From an uncultured Lachnospiraceae bacterium (GTDB taxonomy: Bacteria; Bacillota; Clostridia; Lachnospirales; Lachnospiraceae), in assembly GCA_905236545.1 (NCBI GenBank), contig CAJOQO010000113.1:1-10247 (forward strand): a DNA stretch of 10,247 nucleotides, written 5' to 3'. The translations under genes were made by a program, and so were the position numbers. The notes below the pieces were generated by a model. The model was not told the DNA's origin, ran no database searches, and saw only the letters and a list, made by a program, of their open reading frames with translations. This document shows, piece by piece, positions 1-6,641 of the stretch (the first letter of the stretch is position 1; each line of letters starts with the position of its first letter).

Positions 1-72
1 CCCACAACCGGGAACAGAAGCTGCGAAGCAGCGACGGATGCGCGGCAGCGCAGACGGTTCACGGTCTGTGGG
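1..72. repeat. Nested inverted repeats at the left edge, possible structured or interspersed element
   Basis: CCCACA (1-6) pairs with TGTGGG (67-72), and ACCG (7-10) pairs with CGGT (55-58). Between them lie two perfect small hairpins: GCTGC-GAA-GCAGC (20-32) and TGCGC-GGCA-GCGCA (39-52). The result is a two-armed multibranch fold. An alternative short stem joins CAGAC (51-55) to GTCTG (64-68). No coding frame with family signatures is visible. The element starts at or before the window edge, so its full extent is unknown. It could be a structured RNA, a 3' transcript end or part of a dispersed intergenic repeat. Confidence 0.5.
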
Positions 73-79
73 GAAGGAA

Positions 80-119
80 CCGTGAATAGTAACTGTATAT
101 AACGTAACCCTATTCACGG
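80..119. repeat. Perfect 10-bp inverted repeat at the 3' end of the GGDEF gene
   Basis: CCGTGAATAG (80-89) and CTATTCACGG (110-119) are exact reverse complements separated by 20 nt. The right arm includes the stop codon of the GGDEF gene. Transcripts could form a 10-bp hairpin, but no T-run follows on either strand, so it is not a standard intrinsic terminator. A third copy of the arm core, TTCACGGT (58-65), can pair with ACCGTGAA (79-86) and would exclude the larger hairpin. It may be the end of an interspersed repeat. Confidence 0.75.
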
Positions 120-2231
120 CCGGATCTCTTCCGGAAGCATTTCACAGCTTCCGTGATATTCCTTTCCCCTGAACCGGCCTTTTCCTTCCCTCTTTGCTTC
201 CTGAAGCATGTTTTCAGCCTGTGCGATCATGCTGCGGACATCCTGCGTATCCTTCGTAGTTCCATATACATATCCTGCTGAGAAGCTGGTACCGGATTCC
301 TTCAGCATCCTCCCGGCCTTTTCGCAGGCTTGTGCGAAATTCTTCTCCGGATCATTCTTTCCGATTACAAGGAATTCATCGAGGCCGTAGCGGTAGGCGC
401 TGCACCCGTCATAGCATTCCGTCAGCACTTCGCCGGCAGCCGAAAGGACACCGTCGCAGAAAGCACGTCCTTTCTCGTCGTTCAGTTCCCTGAATCCATC
501 CAGATCCAGTACCATGACATGAAGCTGCACCCCCACAAACGACTCAAAATCCTTTCGGAATGCGGCTCTGGTCTTTAACCCGGTCCGTTCATCGATTTCC
601 GGCTCCGGATCCGCGTCCAGATGATGCTTGCGTCTCCATTTGTGATCGTACATCAGCTTGTCAGCGCGGCGCACGACATCATTCACCGTTTCATCTTCCT
701 TCGGATCGTACACTGCCATCCCGCGGGAAATATCGATCCTTTCCCAGTCATCCGTTTCATTCCTGCGTTTTGCCAGACATTTCTCATCAAAACGCTTCAG
801 CAGTTCTTCCCTGTCCCGGTAATCGCTTCCCATCAGGACTGCCGCGAACTCATCCCCGCCGATCCGGAATACCGGACTGTGGTCAAATACCTCACAGATG
901 ATCTTTGCCGACTCACGGAGGTAGATGTCCCCCTTATCATGACCATTCCGGTCATTCACCTTCTTCAGGTCATTGCAGTCAAAGATGCAGACAGCAAAAT
1001 CCAGCGGGCCGCCGGGGCCTTTTTCACTCGTCTCGATCTCCTGAAGGCATTTATCGAATGCTCCCTTGTTGTGCAGGGAAGTCAAAGCATCCGCAAAAGC
1101 GAGATCATTCAGATCCGTGATGTATTCTTTCAAATGGGCCGTCAGATCCCGAAACGTGTTTGTCAATACCCCGATCTCATCTTTTCCGTTATATTGCAGC
1201 TCAAAATCATAATCACCGTCATCCACCTTCTTTGCAGCGGCGGTAAGATCCCGGAGAGGCTTCGTGATGCGCCCCGAAAAGAGAGCGGTCAGGAGGACGG
1301 CACCGGCAAGAAGGATCGCAAAGATTACCGCCAGTTTTGCGATCCAGTCCTTCCACAGAGCGTCTATCTCTGATACGGGAACCGTGACATTCAGCCGCAT
1401 CCCGTTCTCAAGCGGAAGCCATACCGCCTTTTTCTCCACCCCCTCAAAGCTGTACTGAATAATCGTATCGTCGCTCAGCAGTCCGTCAGGAATCTTTGGA
1501 TGGTTCACCATCAGCTCCTTCACGTCAATATGAGGGTGGTAGATGATCGTCCCCTCTTCGTCATTGATAAATGCATATCCGCTGTCAAAAAGCGTGATGC
1601 TGTCGACTACCTCCGCCATGGTGGAGTAGTCGATCTCGATACCGGCAACACCGACAAACGTCCCGTTATAGTAGATCGGCGTGTTATAGGAAATAACCCG
1701 GACATCAAGGTTGTCCGTGATATAAGGCGGAAGCCAGATGGACTTTCCTGTTGCCTTCGGCACGGTAAACCAGACCAGCTTCGATGTATCATCCGTATCA
1801 TAAAGGGTGATGTCAGTGACTTCATGCTCCTGAAAGCCCTCGCCGTCCAGATTGACATACCAGAATCCCTTTTCCGTATCTGAGACCGCCGGATCGATGC
1901 GGTAATAGTAGGTAACCACTCCGTCCGTCTGGTATGCCAGCTTTGAAAAAATGCCCCTGGCGCGTTCCAGGTGAGCCCGGAGTTTTTCCGTTTCCAGGCC
2001 ATCCAGGTCAGATTCCACATACGCGGATACCATCTCCACAGACTGCTCCACGCTCTCGAAATAGAAATCCAGGTTTTTCTCTCCGGTTTCACACAAAAGG
2101 AGCAGCAGCCGGTCAGCGGCTCTGTTTCCGATATCCCTGATCGCCGTAACGCCGGACACCGCGGCAGCGATCATGACAACACTCAGCAGACAGATTGTCA
2201 GCAGCGAGATCCTGCTTCTTAAGGACTTCAC
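114..2231 (-). CDS. Membrane-bound dCache-HAMP sensor with tandem GGDEF domains; putative diguanylate cyclase
   Basis: This is a putative c-di-GMP synthase of 705 residues from the preferred GTG (708 from the GTG at 2240). Numbering uses the 705-residue form. An N-terminal membrane helix is at about 8-30. An extracytoplasmic double-Cache-like sensor spans about 35-294 and includes GYAFINDEEGTIIYHP at 218-233. A second membrane helix is at about 299-318 and a HAMP linker at about 320-372. The first GGDEF domain (about 377-537) has Asp418, Asn426 and Asp435 at the metal and substrate positions and an intact RIGGDEF ending at 462. No RxxD inhibitory site precedes it. A second GGDEF-like domain (about 545-689) keeps Asp576, Asn584 and Asp593 but reads RYGLDEF, so it is probably inactive and regulatory. 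No EAL domain is present. The ligand is unknown. The 199-nt gap and its own promoter argue against co-regulation with the B12 genes. The TGA stop at 114-116 lies inside an inverted-repeat arm. Confidence 0.9.
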   Translation of the reverse strand: MKSLRSRISLLTICLLSVVMIAAAVSGVTAIRDIGNRAADRLLLLLCETGEKNLDFYFESVEQSVEMVSAYVESDLDGLETEKLRAHLERARGIFSKLAYQTDGVVTYYYRIDPAVSDTEKGFWYVNLDGEGFQEHEVTDITLYDTDDTSKLVWFTVPKATGKSIWLPPYITDNLDVRVISYNTPIYYNGTFVGVAGIEIDYSTMAEVVDSITLFDSGYAFINDEEGTIIYHPHIDVKELMVNHPKIPDGLLSDDTIIQYSFEGVEKKAVWLPLENGMRLNVTVPVSEIDALWKDWIAKLAVIFAILLAGAVLLTALFSGRITKPLRDLTAAAKKVDDGDYDFELQYNGKDEIGVLTNTFRDLTAHLKEYITDLNDLAFADALTSLHNKGAFDKCLQEIETSEKGPGGPLDFAVCIFDCNDLKKVNDRNGHDKGDIYLRESAKIICEVFDHSPVFRIGGDEFAAVLMGSDYRDREELLKRFDEKCLAKRRNETDDWERIDISRGMAVYDPKEDETVNDVVRRADKLMYDHKWRRKHHLDADPEPEIDERTGLKTRAAFRKDFESFVGVQLHVMVLDLDGFRELNDEKGRAFCDGVLSAAGEVLTECYDGCSAYRYGLDEFLVIGKNDPEKNFAQACEKAGRMLKESGTSFSAGYVYGTTKDTQDVRSMIAQAENMLQEAKREGKGRFRGKEYHGSCEMLPEEIRP

Positions 2232-2239
2232 CCAAACCA

Positions 2240-2245
2240 CCCCTC
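2240..2245 (-). promoter_or_regulatory. Ribosome binding site deciding the GTG start of the GGDEF gene
   Basis: GAGGGG lies 8 nt before the GTG at 2229-2231 but overlaps or abuts the GTG at 2238-2240. An in-frame TGA lies two codons upstream of the latter, so these two GTG codons are the plausible starts. The spacing favours 2231. Confidence 0.6.
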
Positions 2246-2338
2246 AATCAAAAAACCTTCTGTGCTGCAGCATTCCTTCTTCAGGCCGGATACGGCAGGA
2301 AAAGCAGGCCAGTAGAATTCATCAGTCTTCCCAGAAAA

Positions 2339-2367
2339 ATTATACCGCGGATTGGAGCTGTTTTTAA
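2339..2367 (-). promoter_or_regulatory. Probable sigma-A-type promoter of the GGDEF gene
   Basis: On the minus strand a perfect -10 TATAAT (2339-2344) lies 17 nt downstream of TTAAAA (2362-2367), which matches four of six bases of the TTGACA consensus. Transcription would start near 2332, about 100 nt before the GTG start at 2231. The site lies in the A/T-richest part of the 199-nt gap after cbiA. It suggests the sensor gene has its own promoter and is not simply the tail of the B12 operon. The leader contains a small GCCG/CGGC hairpin (2285-2296), but I recognise no known riboswitch in it. Confidence 0.5.
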
Positions 2368-2430
2368 CACAATTCTCGAAAACTTTTCATGTACTCTGTT
2401 CAGCGATCCTGCACCACGTCAGACTCCCGG

Positions 2431-3834
2431 TCACTTGTGTCCGTTCCTGTATTTCCTCATCCTGTCTGTAAAAAGATCAATCGCGGAAGTTTTTGATCCA
2501 TAGTAGAGATGGGGAAATCCCCACAGTCCGTTATGTGCCGAAACCATACAGTTCCAGGAACTGTCCTTACAGGGCTTTCGGGCCGTGAAAGCCTTTCCGT
2601 TACAGGTACTGTCATAGTAGTGAAACTCATGTCCCCGCATATGGGAAAAATCGCGGTACGGGTCTTCGCACTCCAGCGGTTCTCCAAGCTCCATATATCC
2701 GAATCTTACAGGATGTCCCGTATAGAAACACTCCCCGTCGACAACACCTGCCATCTCAAAACGCCTTCCCGCTTCATCCGTGATTCCTCTGTGCAGATAC
2801 ATGAATCCGCCGCATTCCGCAAGGCTCGGCATCCCGCCAAGCAGAGCAGACCGCAGTCCGGAAAGCATGGAAGTGTTGTGACTGAGTTCTTCCAGAAACA
2901 GTTCCGGATAGCCTCCTCCAAGCAGGATCCCGGAGGCGTCTTCCGGGATCCTGCTGTCGCTGATCGGAGAAAAGAACCGGATCTTCACACCCTTCTTCGC
3001 AAAAAGCTCCAGGTTTTCCGCGTAGTAAAAGCAAAACGCCGCATCATGCGCCACCGCCAGGGTCAGCTGCTCTTCAGGAGAACCGCAAGACTGACTCCGG
3101 CTGTTTTCTTCCTGAGAACAAATCCCCGGCGCCTCCTCCATCACATGCAGCAGGCGGTCAAGATCCACATGCTCCTGCATACGCTTCCCGACTGTTTCGA
3201 TCTGATCATAGAGGCCTTCGATCTCCCCCGGAAGAATCAGTCCCAGATGCCTGCTTTTCCATCCGGCGTCACGAATCATCGGCACATATCCCAGAATCTC
3301 TGCATGATAGCCGGCCTTAAACAGCTCTGCTTCCAGTACCGGCCTTAAGGAAGCATAAAATGCATCTCCGATTCGATTGAGAATCAATCCCCTGATCAGT
3401 CCTTCCCGGTCGTCTGAGAGGATTCCTTTTATCCCGGAGATCAGGGTTCGCCCGGTCTTTGAGGCATCCGCGATCAAAACGACCGGCGTACCCGTAACCC
3501 TTGCGATCTCATAAGAGGAGCCCCGGTCACTCCTGACATCCGCTCCGTCATAGATCCCCATCACGCCCTCTATGACAGCGCAGTCTCCGCTGCACCCGCC
3601 CAGCGCCTGCCGGATCTCATGCTCCGCCATAAAGAAGGAATCCAGATTTCTTCCCTCCACCTGCAGTACCTCTTTATGGAACATGGGATCAATATAATCC
3701 GGGCCGCACTTAAAGGATGCGGGATGGCATCCCCGCTTTTTGAGCGCATCCAGCAGCGCACATGTCAGCAGCGTCTTCCCGCTGTTGCTTGAAGGTGCTG
3801 CGAGCAGCACCCTGGGGATCTTCTTCTCTGTCAT
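2431..3834 (-). CDS. cbiA: Cobyrinate a,c-diamide synthase CbiA
   Basis: CbiA uses ATP and glutamine to amidate the a and c side chains of cobyrinate, the last step of this window's pathway segment. The 467-residue protein has the usual length and two-domain order. The N-terminal dethiobiotin-synthetase-like ATPase domain shows LLAAPSSNSGKT ending at residue 21 (nucleotide loop), FKCGPDYIDPMFH at 41-53, EGVMGIYDG at 89-97 and PVVLIADASKTGRT at 117-130. A polar linker (about 237-257) precedes the class I glutamine amidotransferase domain. That domain has ILLGGGYPELF at 303-313, the nucleophile Cys341 in AECGGFMYLH, GHPVRFGY at 373-380, GHEFHYYD at 401-408 and a C-terminal GLWGFPHLYYG carrying His442, the likely catalytic His. 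The ATG has a strong ribosome binding site. It is the last gene of the B12 run; no clear intrinsic terminator follows its TGA. Confidence 0.97.
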   Translation of the reverse strand: MTEKKIPRVLLAAPSSNSGKTLLTCALLDALKKRGCHPASFKCGPDYIDPMFHKEVLQVEGRNLDSFFMAEHEIRQALGGCSGDCAVIEGVMGIYDGADVRSDRGSSYEIARVTGTPVVLIADASKTGRTLISGIKGILSDDREGLIRGLILNRIGDAFYASLRPVLEAELFKAGYHAEILGYVPMIRDAGWKSRHLGLILPGEIEGLYDQIETVGKRMQEHVDLDRLLHVMEEAPGICSQEENSRSQSCGSPEEQLTLAVAHDAAFCFYYAENLELFAKKGVKIRFFSPISDSRIPEDASGILLGGGYPELFLEELSHNTSMLSGLRSALLGGMPSLAECGGFMYLHRGITDEAGRRFEMAGVVDGECFYTGHPVRFGYMELGEPLECEDPYRDFSHMRGHEFHYYDSTCNGKAFTARKPCKDSSWNCMVSAHNGLWGFPHLYYGSKTSAIDLFTDRMRKYRNGHK

Positions 3835-3839
3835 CTTTT

Positions 3840-3844
3840 CCTCC
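3840..3844 (-). promoter_or_regulatory. Ribosome binding site of cbiA
   Basis: GGAGG, within a longer run of G upstream, lies 5 nt before the cbiA ATG in the 33-nt gap after the fusion gene. No terminator fits in that gap, so cbiA should be co-transcribed. Confidence 0.8.
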
Positions 3845-3867
3845 CCCCTGCCCCCGGAGCACGCCTC

Positions 3868-5913
3868 CTATAAAGTAAAAGAGATGAGAAAGACCGGATT
3901 GAGCGCCCGCATCATGCGGTACTGCCCGGTCCTTTCCACATTTGTGACGGCAAGCTGGATGATTCTTTCACCCGCTGTATCGTATGCCTGAAGAAGGTCC
4001 GTTACTTCTCCAAGGGTTTCAAGGCTTACTGCCGTGATCACATAGCGGATGCTCCTTCCTTTCCGGTGCAGAATCTCCAGAATCTCTTTCAGCTTCCCGC
4101 CGCTTCCGCCGATAAATACACAATCCGGCTTTTCCATTCCATAAAGCAGCTCCGATGCTTCTCCTTCCAGTACCGTCACATGAGGAACGCCATTCTTCAC
4201 AGCGTTGCGCCGAATCAGCTTCACTGCTTTCGGATTCTTTTCAAAGATCTTCACCTGCACCGAAGGATGCAGGGATGCGGCTTCGATCCCCACGGAACCG
4301 GTTCCTCCGCCGATATCAAACAGCAGGTCATTTTCTCTCAGCGCAAGACGGATCAGGCTTTCATGGCGGATACATTCCTTCGTCATCGGCACGCCGTCCC
4401 TCTCAAAGTCCTCATCGCGTCTTTGCGGCAGGAGCGGCCGCCCTGCAGGATGAAGGTTCCGGATCATGATCGTCACGGGACCGTCTGAAGCGTACGTCAT
4501 CGCTTCTTCGACGGAGATCTCTACGATCTGTTCCCCGGGACGGGATAGCTTCGCCCCCGCATAGATCCTGCCATCAATCCCGGAGCGCAGCATGGCATCT
4601 GCGATCACAGGCACGTCGCTTCCGCCGGACAGCAAAACAAACGTCTTCTCTGCGCAGCTTATTTTACGAATCAGTTCCGCAACATCCACGGCGGTATTCC
4701 TGCCATGAAGACTTGTGATCACAGCATCCTCATAGCTTTCCCCAAGCTTCGCGGCCAGAAACGATACGGATGAGATTCCCGGCAAGATCCGGATCCGGAT
4801 GTGGCTTCTCCACTTTCGAAAGATCTCCGCCGCCTCTTTTGCACCGCTGTAGAAACCTGTATCTCCGGAAAAAAGAACCACCGCCTTTTCCGGGCGGACA
4901 GCCTCAAGCACCGGGATGATCTCGCCGGCTCTATACATCTCATACTTTTCCGGAACGTTCAGATCGCGCACCAGTCTTCCGGCTCCGAACACCACATCCG
5001 CTTCCTCTATGGCATTTCGCACCGCAAGGGTCATCCCTTCTTCCGCTCCCATGCCAATTCCTGCAAGTGTCACCACCGGAAGCGCATCCCGGTCCGAAGC
5101 CCCTTCGTCTGTCGCCGGGAGCGCGCCGTCCCCCGGCATCGCAGTCTCCGCCGCAAAGAACTTCTCCCACGCTTCCTCCGGCGTCATCCCCTCCTCCGAT
5201 ACAGGTCTTTCAATCAGATGGATCTTCACTTTCTCTTTTTCGGCGGCTTTCACTTTTTCTTCAAAGCCCCCCGCTTTTCCGCTCTCCTTCGTCACCAGAT
5301 GCCGTATCTTATATTGCCCGAAGAGCGCGCGATTCAGCCCCTCCGTAAATGGCCCCTGCATAGCGATGATATGATCGGCCGCAATCCCTTCCCTCCTGCA
5401 GATTGCGAGACTCTCTTCGGAGGGCAGAATCCTCACATAGGTCCTTTTCCTGACCTCCTCAGGAACCTCCGCGCAATAAGCCGCTAATTCCCTGCTCCCC
5501 GTCGTCAGCAGAATATTGCCGCTCTCTTTCCTCAGCTCCCTCGCGCATGCCGCGGCATCCGCATAGCATGAAACATCCCCCGAAGGATACACGCCCCGCT
5601 CCCGTATGATCCTGACACAGGTCGCTCCGGTCTTCTCAGCTGCCTTCCTGATGTTTTCAGTAACCTGCGCCGCATAGGGATGTGTGGCGTCCAGGATCAG
5701 GTCATCCTCCCCCATTCTCTCCGCCGCAAAAAAGCGAACCATCTCCTCTTCGTCCATACGCCCCGTGCAGATCCGTGCATAATCCGTTTCCGCAAGAAGC
5801 TCCTCCCCGTATTTCCCGGCAACGCAGACAAGATGCGCCCGTCCCGTTTCCGAGAGCCGTCCGGACAGCATCCGCCCTTCTGTGGTTCCTCCGAAGATCA
5901 CCACTTTCTTCAT
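3868..5913 (-). CDS. cbiJ-cbiE-cbiT: Trifunctional fusion: cobalt-precorrin-6A reductase (CbiJ), C5-methyltransferase (CbiE), C15-methyltransferase/decarboxylase (CbiT)
   Basis: This single 681-residue frame joins three consecutive-step enzymes. Residues 1 to about 255 are CbiJ/CobK (NAD(P)H-dependent reduction of cobalt-precorrin-6A), with FGGTTEGR at 7-14, DATHPYAAQVTENIR at 75-89, LLTTGSREL at 135-143, MQGPF at 185-189 and VTKESGKAGG at 207-216. A linker rich in Ala, Gly and Asp follows (about 256-278). Residues 279 to about 490 are CbiE, a class III methyltransferase acting at C5, with VTLAGIGMGAEEGMT at 281-295, LFSGDTGFYSGA at 347-358 and ILPGISSVSFLAAKLG at 376-391. Residues about 500-681 are CbiT, a Rossmann methyltransferase that methylates C15 and decarboxylates the C12 acetate, with FDIGGGTGSVGIEAA at 532-546 and FIGGSGGKLKEIL at 600-612. 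Each part is near the normal size of its stand-alone family. CbiE-CbiT fusions are well known (CobL type); adding CbiJ at the N-terminus is less usual. The ATG overlaps the cbiH stop; a TAG ends the gene 33 nt before cbiA. Confidence 0.94.
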   Translation of the reverse strand: MKKVVIFGGTTEGRMLSGRLSETGRAHLVCVAGKYGEELLAETDYARICTGRMDEEEMVRFFAAERMGEDDLILDATHPYAAQVTENIRKAAEKTGATCVRIIRERGVYPSGDVSCYADAAACARELRKESGNILLTTGSRELAAYCAEVPEEVRKRTYVRILPSEESLAICRREGIAADHIIAMQGPFTEGLNRALFGQYKIRHLVTKESGKAGGFEEKVKAAEKEKVKIHLIERPVSEEGMTPEEAWEKFFAAETAMPGDGALPATDEGASDRDALPVVTLAGIGMGAEEGMTLAVRNAIEEADVVFGAGRLVRDLNVPEKYEMYRAGEIIPVLEAVRPEKAVVLFSGDTGFYSGAKEAAEIFRKWRSHIRIRILPGISSVSFLAAKLGESYEDAVITSLHGRNTAVDVAELIRKISCAEKTFVLLSGGSDVPVIADAMLRSGIDGRIYAGAKLSRPGEQIVEISVEEAMTYASDGPVTIMIRNLHPAGRPLLPQRRDEDFERDGVPMTKECIRHESLIRLALRENDLLFDIGGGTGSVGIEAASLHPSVQVKIFEKNPKAVKLIRRNAVKNGVPHVTVLEGEASELLYGMEKPDCVFIGGSGGKLKEILEILHRKGRSIRYVITAVSLETLGEVTDLLQAYDTAGERIIQLAVTNVERTGQYRMMRALNPVFLISFTL

Positions 5914-6641
5914 AAATGGTACCCCCTGGGCGTGACCATCCGCCCCCCGATCATCCTCGTCGCAGCGTTTCCGATAAAGACCGTTGTAAACATATCGACC
6001 TTCTCCTCCCGCAGCTCCTTCAGCGTACAGATCTTCTTTTCCGTTCCTTCTCTTCCGATCATCCGGACATAGCCGCATATCGTCTCCGGAGAAAGCTGAG
6101 CCATCAGAATATCGCAGGCCCGCTTCAGGTGATCCGGGCGTTTCGCGCTCGCAGGATTATAGAGCACAATACAAAAATCCCCCCCGGCGGCACAGCGCAG
6201 CCTTTTTTCGATCAGCGCAAACGGGGTAAGGATATCGCTTAAGCTGATCAGGCACACATCATGGCCGAGCGGTGCCCCCAGAACAGCCGCGCCGCTTAAT
6301 GCCGCGGTCACCCCCGGAACGATCGTGACATCGTTGAATCCATCCTTCTCCATTTCTTCAAGCAAGGGCGAAGCCATCCCGTAGATCCCCGCATCTCCGC
6401 TGCAGATCAAAGCAACCTTCTTCCCGGACAAGGCCTCGCGGATGCAGATCTGACAGCGCTCAACCTCACTCCGCATGCCATTTTCGATGATCTCCTTATC
6501 CGGATAGCGGTTCCTGACAAGGTCAATATACGTCTTGTAGCCGACAATCGTATCGCACAGACCGAGGATTTCCTCTGCCTCTTTTGTCATCATCCGAGCA
6601 TCGCCGGGCCCGATTCCTACGACAAACACTTTCCCTTTCAT
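5910..6641 (-). CDS. cbiH: Cobalt-precorrin-3 (C17)-methyltransferase CbiH
   Basis: CbiH methylates C17 and drives ring contraction of cobalt-precorrin-3, giving cobalt-precorrin-4 with its delta-lactone. The chosen start gives 243 residues, normal for the CbiH/CobJ family. Motifs include VVGIGPGDARMMT at residues 7-19, VGYKTYIDLV at 33-42, GMRSEVERC at 55-63, ALICSGDAGIYGMA at 77-90, VPGVTAA at 108-114, HDVCLISLSDILTPF at 127-141, the diagnostic LYNPASAKRPDHL at 160-172, GNAATR near 224-229 and MVTPRGY near the end. The ATG at 6639-6641 overlaps the cbiG TGA as ATGA and is preceded by AGGAGG. The frame stays open upstream to 6743, but that extension is low-complexity, very basic and lies wholly inside cbiG. 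The TGA stop overlaps the start of the J-E-T fusion. Confidence 0.96.
   Translation of the reverse strand: MKGKVFVVGIGPGDARMMTKEAEEILGLCDTIVGYKTYIDLVRNRYPDKEIIENGMRSEVERCQICIREALSGKKVALICSGDAGIYGMASPLLEEMEKDGFNDVTIVPGVTAALSGAAVLGAPLGHDVCLISLSDILTPFALIEKRLRCAAGGDFCIVLYNPASAKRPDHLKRACDILMAQLSPETICGYVRMIGREGTEKKICTLKELREEKVDMFTTVFIGNAATRMIGGRMVTPRGYHL
5922..5927 (-). promoter_or_regulatory. Ribosome binding site of the cbiJ-cbiE-cbiT fusion
   Basis: AGGGGG lies 8 nt before the ATG at 5911-5913. With the FGGTTEGR dinucleotide-binding loop beginning at residue 7, it sets the start; the reading from 6078 would add 55 unrelated residues inside cbiH. Confidence 0.65.

Noticed and set aside
80..119. 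Intrinsic terminator of the GGDEF gene
   Set aside because: The 10-bp inverted repeat would form a hairpin with a 20-nt loop, but no T-run follows on the minus strand, so it is listed as a repeat only.
1..119. CRISPR array
   Set aside because: The repeats are short, in alternating orientation and unevenly spaced, with no regular repeat-spacer pattern.
621..1373. 250-residue plus-strand open frame opposite the GGDEF gene
   Set aside because: It overlaps the HAMP and GGDEF coding region in antisense and has no motif; treated as a shadow.
2250..2272. Terminator or attenuator formed by TGCTGCAGCA and the nearby six-T run before the GGDEF gene
   Set aside because: The 10-nt palindrome has no loop and its flanks do not extend a stem; 7 nt separate it from the T-run, so a working hairpin is not credible.
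2232..2332. Cobalamin or c-di-GMP riboswitch in the GGDEF leader
   Set aside because: I could not find the conserved cobalamin-box or c-di-GMP-I aptamer segments; only a 4-bp GCCG/CGGC hairpin and a repeated CAGGCC are visible.
2509..3348. 279-residue plus-strand open frame opposite cbiA
   Set aside because: It is entirely antisense to the conserved CbiA coding sequence, with no recognisable domain and no ribosome binding site argument in its favour.
5914..6078. 55-residue N-terminal extension of the J-E-T fusion
   Set aside because: It lies inside the conserved end of cbiH and is unlike CbiJ. The ATG at 5911-5913 has a ribosome binding site and begins right before the expected FGGTTEGR loop.
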